DNA of 64,000 bases, from NCBI RefSeq assembly GCF_964204865.1, contig NC_135251.1, positions 20,522,001 to 20,586,000 of the forward strand. The letters are read 5' to 3'. Below the pieces are notes generated by a model. The model was given only the letters and a program-made list of their open reading frames with translations, was not told where the DNA came from and did not search any database. The position numbers were made by a program, and so were the translations under genes. Of the stretch, positions 32,601-45,000 are shown in pieces (within the stretch, counting starts at the first letter, position 1; every line of letters starts with the position of its first letter). The DNA is from Styela clava. Lineage: Eukaryota > Chordata > Ascidiacea > Stolidobranchia > Styelidae.

Positions 32601-35600
32601 TCCATTTGTTCCTGGTACATCAGATGTACGGTATATATATCCCATGTTTATACTGTGAGTCCAGCAATCCTCATATACATATTTATTCCTCACAGGATTA
32701 AGACCTGCGGACATTATTTATTAGGAGGTAATTGGATGTGCGACGGTAAGCGTATTTCTAGCTCTAGTTGTGCTACATCAAGCGAAGCGTCTGTAAACAA
32801 GTATTTACGATATTTGCCAACATTTTTTTTTCTAAAAATAGTTATTTGCTGAGATTGCTAATCTTTGTTATTGTTACGATACTTTATGCAGTTTCTTTCC
32901 ATTTTCAGGTTTTTCTTGATGTTATTGAATCAGTTAATCTCCTGGTTAGTGCAAATGGTAGCGTTCTAAGATCAGAGATTGTCGGCAGTGTCAAAATGAG
33001 AGTGTTCTTGACAGGGATGCCTGAATTGAGGTTGGGACTCAATGATAAAGTGTTGTTCCAGAACACAGGAAGTAAGTATAAAGATTTACTTCACAGCGAC
33101 TCGAACTTCATTTTCCCACTTTTTAATAGGACTCTGAACAAAGCCCTGTGTAAGCAGCAATTCTAACCATATTTAAGGAGCTACTATTTTCTGGAAGGAC
33201 GCCTATCCAATTTATCACGCTCTGGTTTTAGGGGTGGCTAGGGCTGGACTTTTCGAATCGAATAGTGAATTATTCGAATCGGTTCAGACGAAGATATCAA
33301 ATCGCCGCCATCTTGTTTTTTGTTCGTCTGCCATATGTCGAGATGAATCCCTCTACTATTATTGAAGCCATGTTTTTAAAATGCAATTCTGGCGTATTCT
33401 GACTCTTTTCTTCCTAGAGAGGTCTTAATTGTGTGTGAACACTCAGTGAACTGAGTGAGTGATAGATTCTATGTTTTCAGTGATTTATGTGGAGAAGCCA
33501 TAGCAATAAGGAGGCAAATATAATTACATATCTTCCTAGTATTCAAGATTCGATTTGTTTTGAAAAAACAACCACTAGGTCATTGCGCTGGGCACGATAT
33601 GTCTTATTCTTTGGATTTGTTAAGCATCCACTTTTCCTTGGGCCATTCTGGTTTCATTTTTAATAATGCACTTTACACGAGTATAAATTCGATTTCTGTA
33701 GGAGGGAAAAATAAAGCCGTTGAAATGGAAGATGTGAAATTTCATCAATGCGTTAGATTGTCAAGGTTTGAAAATGACAGAACTATCTCATTTATTCCTC
33801 CTGATGGGGAATTTGAACTGATGTCCTACAGGCTCAACACCCATGTGAGTAGATTTTCGAACTAGTTCATTCCTAATTATTAATGGTTGCTTGTTCATAG
33901 GAACCATACTATTGTTTTCTACACATGAGTGACAACATGATCGAATCTATAAATATAGTTAGGGCAGGGCTTCTCAAACTGAGCCCTCAGCCTCCCGCAA
34001 AGGAGGCCCATGAGCAAAGACCTTGAGGTACCATTTGTGATGACTGCATCAATATAAAGTAAATTAACTTTGATTTTTTCAATTCTTTGACCTGATTTAT
34101 TTATTGTTTGATTCCGTAGTTGGCTTCTTATCGTAGGTTAATGCTGCGTATAACCTTATCTAATGTTAAAAATCTTGAAAGTTCAAAAACCACTGGTAAA
34201 GTCTGATTACATTTTCTATATTACAGGTCAAGCCATTGATATGGATAGAATCTGTAATAGAGAGGCATTCACACAGCAGGGTTGAAATAATGGTTAAAGT
34301 AAGTATTTACACTACTGTTAGTATGATTAGTTATTTTGAATAATTTAATAATAATATTTCTCTCAATGGATAATTTGCAGAATTTCAGTTAAATTCTATT
34401 AAAATATCATCATCTTTTTTAATGAAAGAGCGAGTATGTATAAATATTGTGGAAAAGAATTGTCGTTCTGATTCGTCAGTTTTAATACTATCACAAGTAG
34501 GAAGAAGACAAAGACAAAAGGCCTTCAATTCAATACACAATATCCTAGTACTTTCTATTAATAATTTTAATTTTGGGATACTTTCATTAAACTAAGGGGC
34601 TATTCGAAAAATGTACTATTCCTCTATCTTTGACAAACTAGAAATTGGTAACAATGAGCTGTTACAATCCGCACTATAAATAACCCTTTACTCATCTCTA
34701 AAATTTCAGGCGAAAAGTCAATTCAAAAGAAGATCAACTGCAAATAATGTTGAAATCCATGTATCGGTACCAAATGATGCTGATTCACCGAAGTTCAAAA
34801 CTACGGTTGGTAGTGTGAAATGGGTTCCAGAACAAAGCATAATTGTGTGGACCATAAAATCATTCCCGGTAAGCAGTGGAATAGATTTTGGTAGTTCAAT
34901 GATTTGATTGAATTGAACTTCATTTTAGATAGTATCTGTTGGTCATTGTATTTCATACATAGGCTTGTCATCTATTATAATCTTGTCAGTTTGTCACCGC
35001 GATTTTCTTAGCAAATTTTACTAAGGATCCCATTTCCTCTGGATAGAATATAACACTCCTTCAGTATCTCTTTACCAAATTTGCCTACTAGACACAATAC
35101 ACGACACGGTCTCGAGCCATCTCTTGGATGTTTTTCAATATAAACTTGTTTTTTAATCAATAGACTTTCAGATCATTAAAAGTCGTGAAGGTAAATTTTT
35201 TATAATTATTCCTAATAGGGTGGAAAAGAATATCTGATGCGAGCTCATTTTGAATTACCAACTGTTGAGAGTGAAGAAATCGAAGGAAAACCTCCAATAC
35301 GTGTCAAGTTTGAAATTCCATATTTTACTACATCAGGAATACAGGTATGCTGTAGATTGGTCGTGGGCAGTTGTTTTTCAGCACAACCTCATTTGGCTGC
35401 AAGAAAAACATTATTTTTGTCTCATAATAAAGACATATCAAAGTTTATTTTACCGAATTTTACGCACCATGAGGCTCACTGTCAATAAATTGCTTAGATT
35501 GAATATATTGGGTTTTTGTTCAAACATAAGGTGCACAGCCACTACGGTGATTTATATATAAAACAAAGTATCAGCCAGCACTGGTCTTGAGTGTAGGCAA

Positions 35601-37037
35601 TAAGCATTAAGCAGCAACTGATCCTTACGTTAGGTGCACATCGGCTTATAAGGCACTCGATAGATTTTGAAAAAATAATAGGATTTAAAGTGCACCCTAT
35701 GGTCTGTTCATTGGTCATAGACCGTGCTAACCGGGGCGGGGGAGCTGAAAGTTTGAAAATACAATGGCTCTTGAGCTTCATTTTTTAAATCAGAGCTGGG
35801 CTATTTAGTCTTTTACGTTTTCGTCCACTACTATGAAGCACTAGTCTGAATGTAGTTTTATGGTAGTGGGATGCAAGTTGTTACGCAACAATTAATTATA
35901 CCAGTGTTTGGACATTTTATAAATTTAACTTGAAACCTAAAAATTAAATAAGGAAAAAAAATCATAAGCTGAAAAAGGATAGTTTTATTTTATTATTTGT
36001 ATGTATGTGCATGAGAATGTTACAATAGTAAAAAGCAATGAGCATCATGTTGTTAGAAAAATGAATAAATGTGATTGTGATATTTATCTCAATGCCTCTC
36101 CTTTTTACAGGTTCGCTATTTGAAAATCATTGAAAAAAGTGGTTATCAGGCGTTGCCATGGGTTCGATACATTACACAAAACGGAGGTTGGTTGAATGAA
36201 CTATTACATCTATCAGAGAGTATTTGCTAGGAATGTGAAATAACAGATGGGCCAAAAAACAGAACCTATACATTTTTTAATCAAGGTCTCAGTAATCGAG
36301 GATGCTTTGCACAAAAGTTATGTTCTCTCTAAAACAGGGGTTCCCTAACCAGGGGTTGCGACTCCAAATTGGGTGATGAGTAGGTAGGGTCGCAAACAGG
36401 TCATGGGGGCGCTGAGGTATGGTAGAGGATGGATGTACAAAACATCTAAGATTTGACAAACCATGTTAAATTTAGCAGTTTGTACCATGGCTTACTGTAA
36501 AACAGGCACCGCTCTATGCCTATGCTATTGAAAATGTAGGTGATAATTGTGACATCACTGTTTGGTTTTAGCTTATTTTACTTGATACCATCACATGACC
36601 AATCTCAAAAATCCAGTGAAAAAAGCTATAAAGTTCCATGAAAAATATATATATTGATCTGGGGTCGCACTGGACACTTGAAAGCTTGGGTACCCTGCTC
36701 TAGAATTTGTTCCAAAGGTTTGGTTCTGTTTTTTTTGGCGCCACCCTGTATATGAGAAATGCCTCTTTTTCTTCATACCAAAATACTGTGCATAGAAGAG
36801 TTAGGTCAATATATGTTTGGAATATAATGAAATGGCTGATGATGACTTTTGAGTCTAAGCTGAATTCTCAACTTGAAAAACAATAAAGTTGGATAATTTC
36901 GATTTTTGTTATACGATGCCTCTGTGAAAGAGGACTCTCATCGTCTAAATCCGACCTTTCGATATTACTACACTTATTGAAAAATATTTGAATGCCTTTC
37001 ACTTTATTTTGCAGACTACCAATTACGGACCAACTGA
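29693..37037 (+). CDS. AP1M1: AP-1 clathrin adaptor mu subunit
   Basis: Twelve exons: 29693-29734, 30316-30399, 31025-31165, 31920-32050, 32446-32554, 32909-33071, 33702-33844, 34227-34298, 34710-34868, 35219-35344, 36111-36186, 37015-37037. Phases agree throughout and the product is 422 residues (human AP1M1 423). AP-1 mu binds YxxPhi sorting signals and links cargo to clathrin coats between the trans-Golgi and endosomes. The N-terminal longin domain (VLICRNYRGD, YFKELEEESIKDNFVI, KILQEYITQE) is followed by the mu-homology domain (AVSWRSEGIKYRKNEVFLDV, MPELRLGLNDKVLF, MSYRLNTHVKPLIW, IPYFTTSGIQVRYLK) and the tail ITQNGDYQLRTN. The C-terminal half is nearly identical to vertebrates; the longin half is clearly more diverged. 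AP1M1 and AP1M2 cannot be told apart. Poly(A) candidate AATAAA at 37352. Confidence 0.96.
30564..30629 (+). other. Short frame with P-loop-like peptide
   Basis: A 21-residue frame inside AP1M intron 2 that reads through GGIAGAGKTLLVK before a stop, which fits the Walker A pattern GxxxxGK[ST]. The DNA just downstream (30640-30750) resembles a retroelement tail. It may be a fragment of an ATPase or NACHT-type gene carried by a repeat, or chance. It is not called a gene. Confidence 0.25.
31245..31390 (-). mobile_element. SINE family A, diverged copy
   Basis: In AP1M intron 3. The blocks gcattgcttacc, ggggcatgggatatgag and gtaatgcttttaccatcag correspond to the B-box and A-box ends of the copy at 23655. 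The tRNA-like head is heavily mutated. Confidence 0.45.
33965..34196. mobile_element. hAT-like MITE, diverged
   Basis: In AP1M intron 7. The left end cagggcttctcaaactg and the right end gttcaaaaaccactg are inverted relatives typical of hAT-type non-autonomous elements. No clear 8-bp target duplication is left. Confidence 0.4.
35400..35715. mobile_element. MITE-like repeat, GCGCAC-end family (copy 4)
   Basis: In AP1M intron 10. Contains ataaggtgcacagccac, gttaggtgcacatcggct and closes with aaagtgcaccctatggtc, the inverted form of the 21301 start. Confidence 0.5.
36335..36697. mobile_element. hAT-like MITE with near-perfect 8-bp TSD
   Basis: In AP1M intron 11. The ends are caggggttccctaacc and gcttgggtaccctg. 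The flanking 8-mers are ctctaaaa (36327-36334) and ctctagaa (36698-36705), identical at 7 of 8 positions. It is 363 bp, with no coding frame of its own. Non-autonomous. Confidence 0.72.
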
Positions 37038-39051
37038 GCAGATTGCAGCAATCACCACTGTTCCAATTCCCCTATACTATAATTTTGAAACAACGTGCTA
37101 ACCGTCTCAGTGATGAAGATGCTCTGACCTTTTGCATTTGCACTATTGATTGTATCCTCCCAGTCTGAAGTTTATGGCATAGCTTTGAAATTTCATATTA
37201 TTACAAGAAGCTCAAATATTTTAGACTGGGATCTATTATTATACATCTTATTATATATATATAAAAACAAATCATGGACGCTCTATATGTTATTCCTAAA
37301 CTCCATAGAAACGAAGACAATATCTCTATCCAGTGAAGGGCTATACAGATAAATAAAACTTACTCATTTATACTACTGAAGCGTCGCCGCTTGTGCAGTC
37401 AACGACCCTGGCTGGATATGAGAACAGATATTCATCCTGTCCAAATGTATTGACTTTGAATTTTGACAGCAAAATTGCTGAATAAATGAGGTAAAAATGG
37501 ATTTTTGTTGCCGTAACCCGCTACTGGTCGAAAATAATGTATTGCCAATCTTAGCATGACACACAAAAAGACTTTATCGTACTGTCACAAGCTACAGCCA
37601 AGTATTATGAACTCTTAAGAAGTAACAGCGTTTGATAAAGGACTCTTTTACCATTTGGCAGGGTAGGCAGAAACTTGAAAGTCCTCAACATTCCATTTTT
37701 AGGTCCTTAAATTATAAAGCAGTTTTCAGTCTGCCGGGGGTGCAAATCTACATTCAAATTTGAAAATCTATCTCTACTATTGTATGTATATTAAATAAAT
37801 ATACTCAAATACACTGGTCTGATTTGATCATATATGGAGTGTGTTTCACATGTGCTCTGTGACATATTTTATGATGACTTCAAATCTACAAATCAATTTC
37901 ACAGCGCTATCTCGAGCGACTGGAATGGATGAAAACTACTATTGTAAAGGATTGTTCCATAACATACCCTTTAAAAAGGTTAAACATTGAAGAAGAATAA
38001 ATGAATTTGTCTAAATGTGGAGGACTCCATACCTTGAATATGCCAATTTCAATGTCCTGTTAATCATGGGAAAACCTTATGGGCATGAAATGGACATATG
38101 TCTTGTTTTGTTATTATGTTGTAATCGCTTTCTCTTCAACTACTGGACCTATTAATCCGAAATGTTCAGTGGTTAAAGCTTGTTGTTGTCGCTAGATCAT
38201 TTCGATCATTTTTTTCCACTTCGACTATTGGTACTCATAAAGATTTGATACTATTTCGTTTTGGCTTTCATTTCCATATACTTGAGCATTTTTCTCTTGT
38301 ATTACACGGGGAATAATGAGCTCCAAGTTATGTTGCCAATTAGATTTCAATGCATAAACATTATCCACATAGAAGAAAGCTAACCTGAATAAATACGTGA
38401 ATTCTACTCCGATTCAGTGCAAATGTTTGAAACTGCGGAATTAACGCCTTTGGTTATGTGTTTTGCTGAAAACTCTTTAATTATTAGCACTTTGATCCCA
38501 AGCTAAATACATTTTGTAGACATATCTGTACACTGTGCGTGCCATAAATTTGAATACAATAGGCCGATAAAACGCTCCACTAAACGGACCGACCATAATG
38601 TCTCCAGAAGCGTAATAATGATTTCTCGAGAAATTCAGTATCACAAAACCAAATTACAGTGCTTTTTGTAGGTAATAGAAGTGAAGAATGAAGTTATCAC
38701 AGACTGTTTGTCTTGTAAAGAAAACTATGTGAATTTATAACATCTTATGGAGGAATTACAGTGTTTTGCGGAGTAGAATATATTTAATGAAACAAACCAT
38801 TGTAAACATTGCAACAAAAAAGGTACATTTCAAAAGGGGAGATTCATTTACATAATTGGACGAGCATGGATCAGAAAAAATAACTCCTGTCCGCTTGAGT
38901 GAAGTAGTTTATGGCAGTTGTCACTCGAACGATGAGTCCTTTAGACAAAATCCTGAAACACTTCCATGGAAACCGGTTTTAATAGTACGCAGCAGGCCTG
39001 GAAAACTGATTAAAATTGTCCCATCCATAGACAGAAACGAAAAATAAACTT
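37038..39051. other. Convergent 3' flank of AP1M and eIF2D
   Basis: Holds both 3' UTRs, with AATAAA at 37352 on the AP1M side. I see no gene or clear mobile element. A 63-codon frame at 38856-39047 ends just before the eIF2D stop and has no recognisable content. Confidence 0.5.
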
Positions 39052-42000
39052 TTATCGGCCCTTCTTTTTCGGCTTTGGTGCATTTTCCAACCCCTTTAAA
39101 TATTTCCTTGGTATTTTATATTCAGATCCAGTAAGCAAAGATTCAACTAATGATACTTGGTTGCCTTGTATTAAAACCTGAAAGTTGTACGTATAAATAG
39201 TGAACTTTTGTCTATTAACATTTCTTACACAACAAAATATCTATAAGCATATCCCACCGCTTTCTCCTTGGCTAGAATCACACAACATTGGCAAGTTATA
39301 ACAGTTTATGGTAGTGAAGGATGTGAGGTAGGGCAAGAAGACTTAATATCATCTGCTAATGCTTGATAGTAGAAGTCTCAATCTCAACTCCAGACTACTT
39401 CAAAGTTAGAAAAATAGGAATGAGAATATGGTCCACTCCTTAATGATTCACTTTCAACTATGTTATACTGGGTGTGGTACCAGAGTATTTTAGGTTTACT
39501 CATCATTAGTTACAAGACTCCTACCTGTTGTAAATTTTTATTTGATGCTCCAGATGTTACAGGAGATATCGAAGTACTTGCTTGGGCTTTCCTCCTCATT
39601 AAATCAGCAAACTGTTGAGGTTCAATTAAGAAACTTTCAAGATTTTCTACAATGGTCACCTGCAACAATATAAATGGTAATTATCTTACAGCTTATTTAC
39701 CGGGTCCGCAATGTGGCGCATTGGGCTAAGTGTTAGGAATACGCTCGCCATCACACCTCTGATTACCCCGCATGGGTTTGCAGGTTCGAATTCCACGTGG
39801 AGTTGATGAAGAGCGAGAGGATTGCGGGACTCCTCGACAATGTAGGGTGGTTCACATAATCGCTGGTCGGTCACAGCTTTCTCCACCATCAAGGCAATGC
39901 TTCCGAAAACAAATAACTGGCCAACCAATCTCATACCGACATGGACTGGTAACTGGACAAGGGCCATGGTTCACCATATTATTAGGCCGTACTATCGCTT
40001 TCCTCTCCCTGGAATAAACATGTTAATCCTATCCGACCAATCCAACAAGCACAATCTCACCCATTCACACTCCTATTTTTGTTATTGAATGTTAAAAAAA
40101 TACCTTTTTATTACTTGCTCGTTGTTGCACTATTAATTTAATACTTGGTGGTCCACCAGTCCTTATAATTGGAGCCATTCCTTTAAATTTCAGTTGATGA
40201 CATGCTTGCAGCTTTGATATAACTCTAAAAAGTATAATTCATGGAACTGCAAGAGATTAAAAAAAAACTTGAGCAAAAAGACTATGGGATCAATAATGTT
40301 GATATTTTGAATATGAGAGAATTTTTTGGGAAACTTCACTAGCATCAACAAGATGAATCATTTCAAATTTTAATTACAGAGGAAATTGAAAATACTAAAC
40401 TATTAGCCTACTACGTGGAAACATCCACACTCTACAACGTATTACAAATGACACAAATTGTCAGTCTTCCGCATTTTTTCTACAAAATTGAACAAAAAAT
40501 AAAATTTACTAACTTTTTAAAAATATCTTCCCAAGTGGCTTCAAGTATATTATGTCCACCTTTGTCATACATTGCTCGATGCAGCAAGGGGTCAAGGGTC
40601 ACCATTCTAGGATTACTGACTTTCGTGAGGTCGTGTTGTCGAATATATTTAGTAATATTTTCACGAATTTCAGAAAGTGTCATTGGAGAACCCTGAATAA
40701 TGATAATAGAAATTTGAAAGACAACTGCAATGGACAAATAACATCCCCATGTATGAATAGACCAAGAGAAGTAGAGACAGAACTCTGAAATATGATATTC
40801 TTAAAGCCTTTCTGGGAGACACTTTTAACATCAACCATCAGTTGAACTGTTTTCAATCGCAAAAGTCGCAGTAAGAACATAAGATCTGATGATAATCTGA
40901 TTTTTCCTGATGACAGAGAAATCATTAGATACCACTGAAAAGAAGACTTTAATTCATTCAAGTACACATTAGGAGGTAAACAGCTTAGTTGAAGCGAATA
41001 ACACAATGAGTAAGTTTTTGAACAAAAGCATTCAAGGAATCATTTCCATTCAGCTGTGTATTTTTTGCCAACTTTACAAAATGTGCAATGCTACAAAATA
41101 ACGTTACAGTCAGGGCTGGGGAGCTGGTTCGAAATCATGATGGCTCCGGCTCCAGCGTCGCAGTCTATTCAATCTTTAGCTCCAACTCCGGAGCTTCATT
41201 TTTTTATGCCGGAGCTGGCTCCAGCTCCGGCTCCATAGCCATTATCAGTAGTGCAGCCCAATAACGCATTTTGCTAATTGTTTTCTAAGTGTGGCATGTT
41301 ATTTAGGCTGTAAACACCCTTCAAGTCGGTGTCATGATAATTCCTTTTTGCTCCTGCATGTAACTTGTGAATCCACTGAGAGTTATTATATGCTGTATTT
41401 CTGGGCGAATTGGTCTACCCAGCATAGAAGGGTTTTACATATAACCCACCCCACAATAAGACAGGAAGGAAAATCGGCTTCTGGAATGGTCGCAGCGTTT
41501 GCGCATTCGGTAAAATAGCTCATAATGACTTTTTCTACCACATAATATTTAACCCATAATAACTGTCTTTTTATTTTAATTTAATTGTGTTCAACATAAC
41601 TGGCAATCATGCCGGCCAAATAAAATCTGTCGTGGGCCATTCTAAAGGAAAACTTATTGTTTTCTGTTTTATTTTTAGTATTTTATAACGTGCTTTTTAA
41701 TCAGGAAAATTTGGTTTGCGTATTGACTTCTTTATTTATCTTAGAATTTCATCACCGATTATTATGTAATAACTCGTTTTCTCACAAATATGGTGAGCGA
41801 CACAAAACATATGTCTTGAAAAATTGTGATTAAGGAAAAAATAAACACTGAAATAAAAGATGTTATGGCCTAATGTTTATGGCGACTAAAACAATTGACG
41901 CTTTTCACGAAATGCAACGCACATGTGATAGTAACGACAATAGCCCTTCAACTCATGCTAATTTAAACTGGCCTGACGGGGAGGCAGTATTTTATGGTCC

Positions 42001-45000
42001 AAATTGAATAAGCAGACCCAAAATAATGGAAATTACCGTCGTCACCCAATTAGATGCCGTCCCCCTCTCCCAAATCAGGCCAAAAGTTGGTTCTAGAATC
42101 GAGGCATTTCATAATCATCAGCGATGAGATGTTAAAGATAAATTCGCAAAAATCAATTCGCAAGCCGAATTTCCACATTGGAGAGTTATTATAAGATACT
42201 AAAATGAAACGGAAAACAGTAAAACACTATAAACTTTGTTCTAGGAGACTCCCAACAGCTAAAAAAAAATGCCTTGTTAATCTCATTATTTTTTTTGCCT
42301 ACGTCATATTATTTACCGGTTGACTTTGAAAATTATACAGTCACTAAAATAAATCTAAACGCAATCAATCTTACTCGCGATATACTTTTTATATATTCAA
42401 AAAATAACAACAGAAATCGATGAGACTTTTCTCCAGAACATGCTATGTTATGGATCAAAACAAGATATATTGGGGCACTTTGCCATACATTTTTATGCCA
42501 GGTGACTGCTGCGGATCATTTTGGAGTAATTAAACCTTTCTTTTGTCGAAAAACGACTCAATCTCGAGATCCGTTGAACAGAATTGAAGACATTTGAAAT
42601 GGATTGGATATTCAACGCCACGAAAAAATCATAATATGTTACACGGAAATTCCAAAATCACTTCTTCGAAAATCCCTGGCCTTTAGGGTTTTTGAGATTG
42701 ACCGCAATCATGAAAAATTGCAGCTTAGTGGAAATGAGAATCAAAATTTTGATAAAAGTGAACCGCTTCAAATTTTGATACTAAACTTTCAAACATACAG
42801 AATAGCTGGAAACTTTTTGAAAAATATTAAGAACTAAAACTTTTAAAATGAATTATAAGCTGAAAAGAAAAGAATTTATCATTTGTAACGTTATCAGAAA
42901 AAAATTATAAATTTGAAAAACAAAAAATGAGATATTTAGGAGCTGGAGCCTGGAGCCACTAAATTTTTGGCAGCTCCAGCTCCGGCTCCAGCTCCATCTG
43001 TTATGAAAAGCTTGGCTCCAACTCCGACTCCATCAAAATGTAACGGCTCCATGGCTCCAGGCTCCGACTCCCCAGCCCTGGTTACAGTAATAACGTTTTT
43101 TATTTTTCAATGTGTTAACAATGCGAGCATGGTTGTTCAGGTATTTTTGAATGTAAATGTTAACAATGGGCCAGAAGTGCTTTGGTCGAAAGGTTTGAGA
43201 TTTTATATACAAGGTACTTTTATGCAGTAATATTGCCTACCTTTTTATAACCTAACTCGGAGAATAAAGGTACTGTCACAGCTGAAACACAATGTATGAC
43301 TGATATTTCAGGAGGTTCATACTGCTTCTGTGTTACTATTCCAAATGATGACACTGTGTTAGCTTCTGGTTCTTCTTTATCATCTGTAGATTCTGTGGCT
43401 GGAGGTTTGAATGATCTTAAACTGAGGGTACAAAAACAATAAATTTGAATAAATAAATGTATGTTAATTAACAGGTACTTAAGTTGAAAAAATCTCTATT
43501 TGGGAATGAAGATATCGAGTGTTCTTGCAAAATTGACCTTGAAACTTTCATCCCACTGAACTGCATCAGAAACTGTCAAGGTCAGTCGGGATTCCGAGGA
43601 AGCATTACATACAGAAGGCATTACATACAGGACACAACTACACAAACTGCATATTTGACACTTTGCCAATTTTATATCTTCCGCTTACTTTTTGGTTATG
43701 TTGAAACTATAAGTACACATACAATCAATTTGCTGCATGATAAATTTTAATAATCAACATTGGGGAAAACTACAGAAAAATAATTTATAGCTTAACAGCA
43801 TGTATATAGTTAGTTATATAATATACCGGTAATTCACATTCGTAAAGCCATAGCATTAATTTAGCAAGTGGATCGCTCTACATAATTATTGAATATACTT
43901 ACTCAGGATGTGCCCTGGTTACTGATATAATATTATCATTTCCTTTACTTAATTCTTTTACTTGAATTAATCCTGTAGATTCAATATGCTTTAAATACCT
44001 GTATTCAAGGAAAACAATTGAGAATTGAGATAATAATGTAATCGATTTTATATAGTAGATGACTAGATGTAAGGTTGAAAGAGCTTGAAGACTTAAACGA
44101 GGTGTGTAAGCATTTGTAATATTACGATTCAAACCTCATTATGTTTTGATCAATGTGTTTTGGCCAAATTCAATCATTTTATGATATTCCTTCCAGTGGC
44201 GATAAGTCAAATTTTGTCTTGTTCGGAGTAACCATTTATCAAGTGCCTACTGTTAGTCTGTCTGAAAAAACACCATATTAATTTTAGTATCCTTGTATCT
44301 ATTTACTTTTAAGATCACTAGATTTTTCATTGATTGAATAAAACAATTATCTTCAAATCTGAATGATCAATAATCATACTTGCTCAATTTCTTGTAACTT
44401 GATTTCTTAATGTCTAGAAACTGATTTCCTGGGCAACACTGAAGAACATGAGTTCTGTAATAAAAAACAAAGCATGAGCCTTCACCAGCCTCAGTGTACA
44501 ACAAAACCTAGCATAAGACGATAATAAAACTTTGTGAATCGAATGAAATTTGCCAAATTCCAGATTAAAAAATTTCCCATTCATTCATAATGAAATTTGG
44601 AACCGACATTATATCGAGTACGCTTCAGTAATAAGGATTGCAAGGATATTTACTACATTAAAAAGGTACAATGATCATGATTAATAATTCTCAACACTGT
44701 CTATACTATACTACTGAACTACTTTGATCTACCATATATTTCATATAAGAATTACCTCATCAGTGAATGGCAAAAAAAAGTTTGATCCTGTTAAAAATCA
44801 AGTGTTAATTTCACCTTGCCTGTAAAAAGTGCTTGTTAATATAGGAAGTTCTGAATCTTTTAATTTCTGCTTCAGAGCAGTCATGAAACAATGATGTAAT
44901 AGTTCATCCATTATTTCAATTTGAGATCTTGGATCTTCCTCTTCTTCTAAATTTTCCTCAACTTTTTGACAATCCTCCAAAGTCATTGATGCCACATTTT

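Noticed and set aside
39686-39967. 93-codon minus-strand frame in an eIF2D intron
   Set aside because: It lies entirely within the SINE copy at 39702-40035. Similar frames in other SINE copies (29077, 50020) confirm it is repeat-derived.
40415-41006. Overlapping frames around eIF2D exon 8
   Set aside because: Only the minus-strand frame 40514-40692 continues the eIF2D homology; the others are antisense or run into introns.
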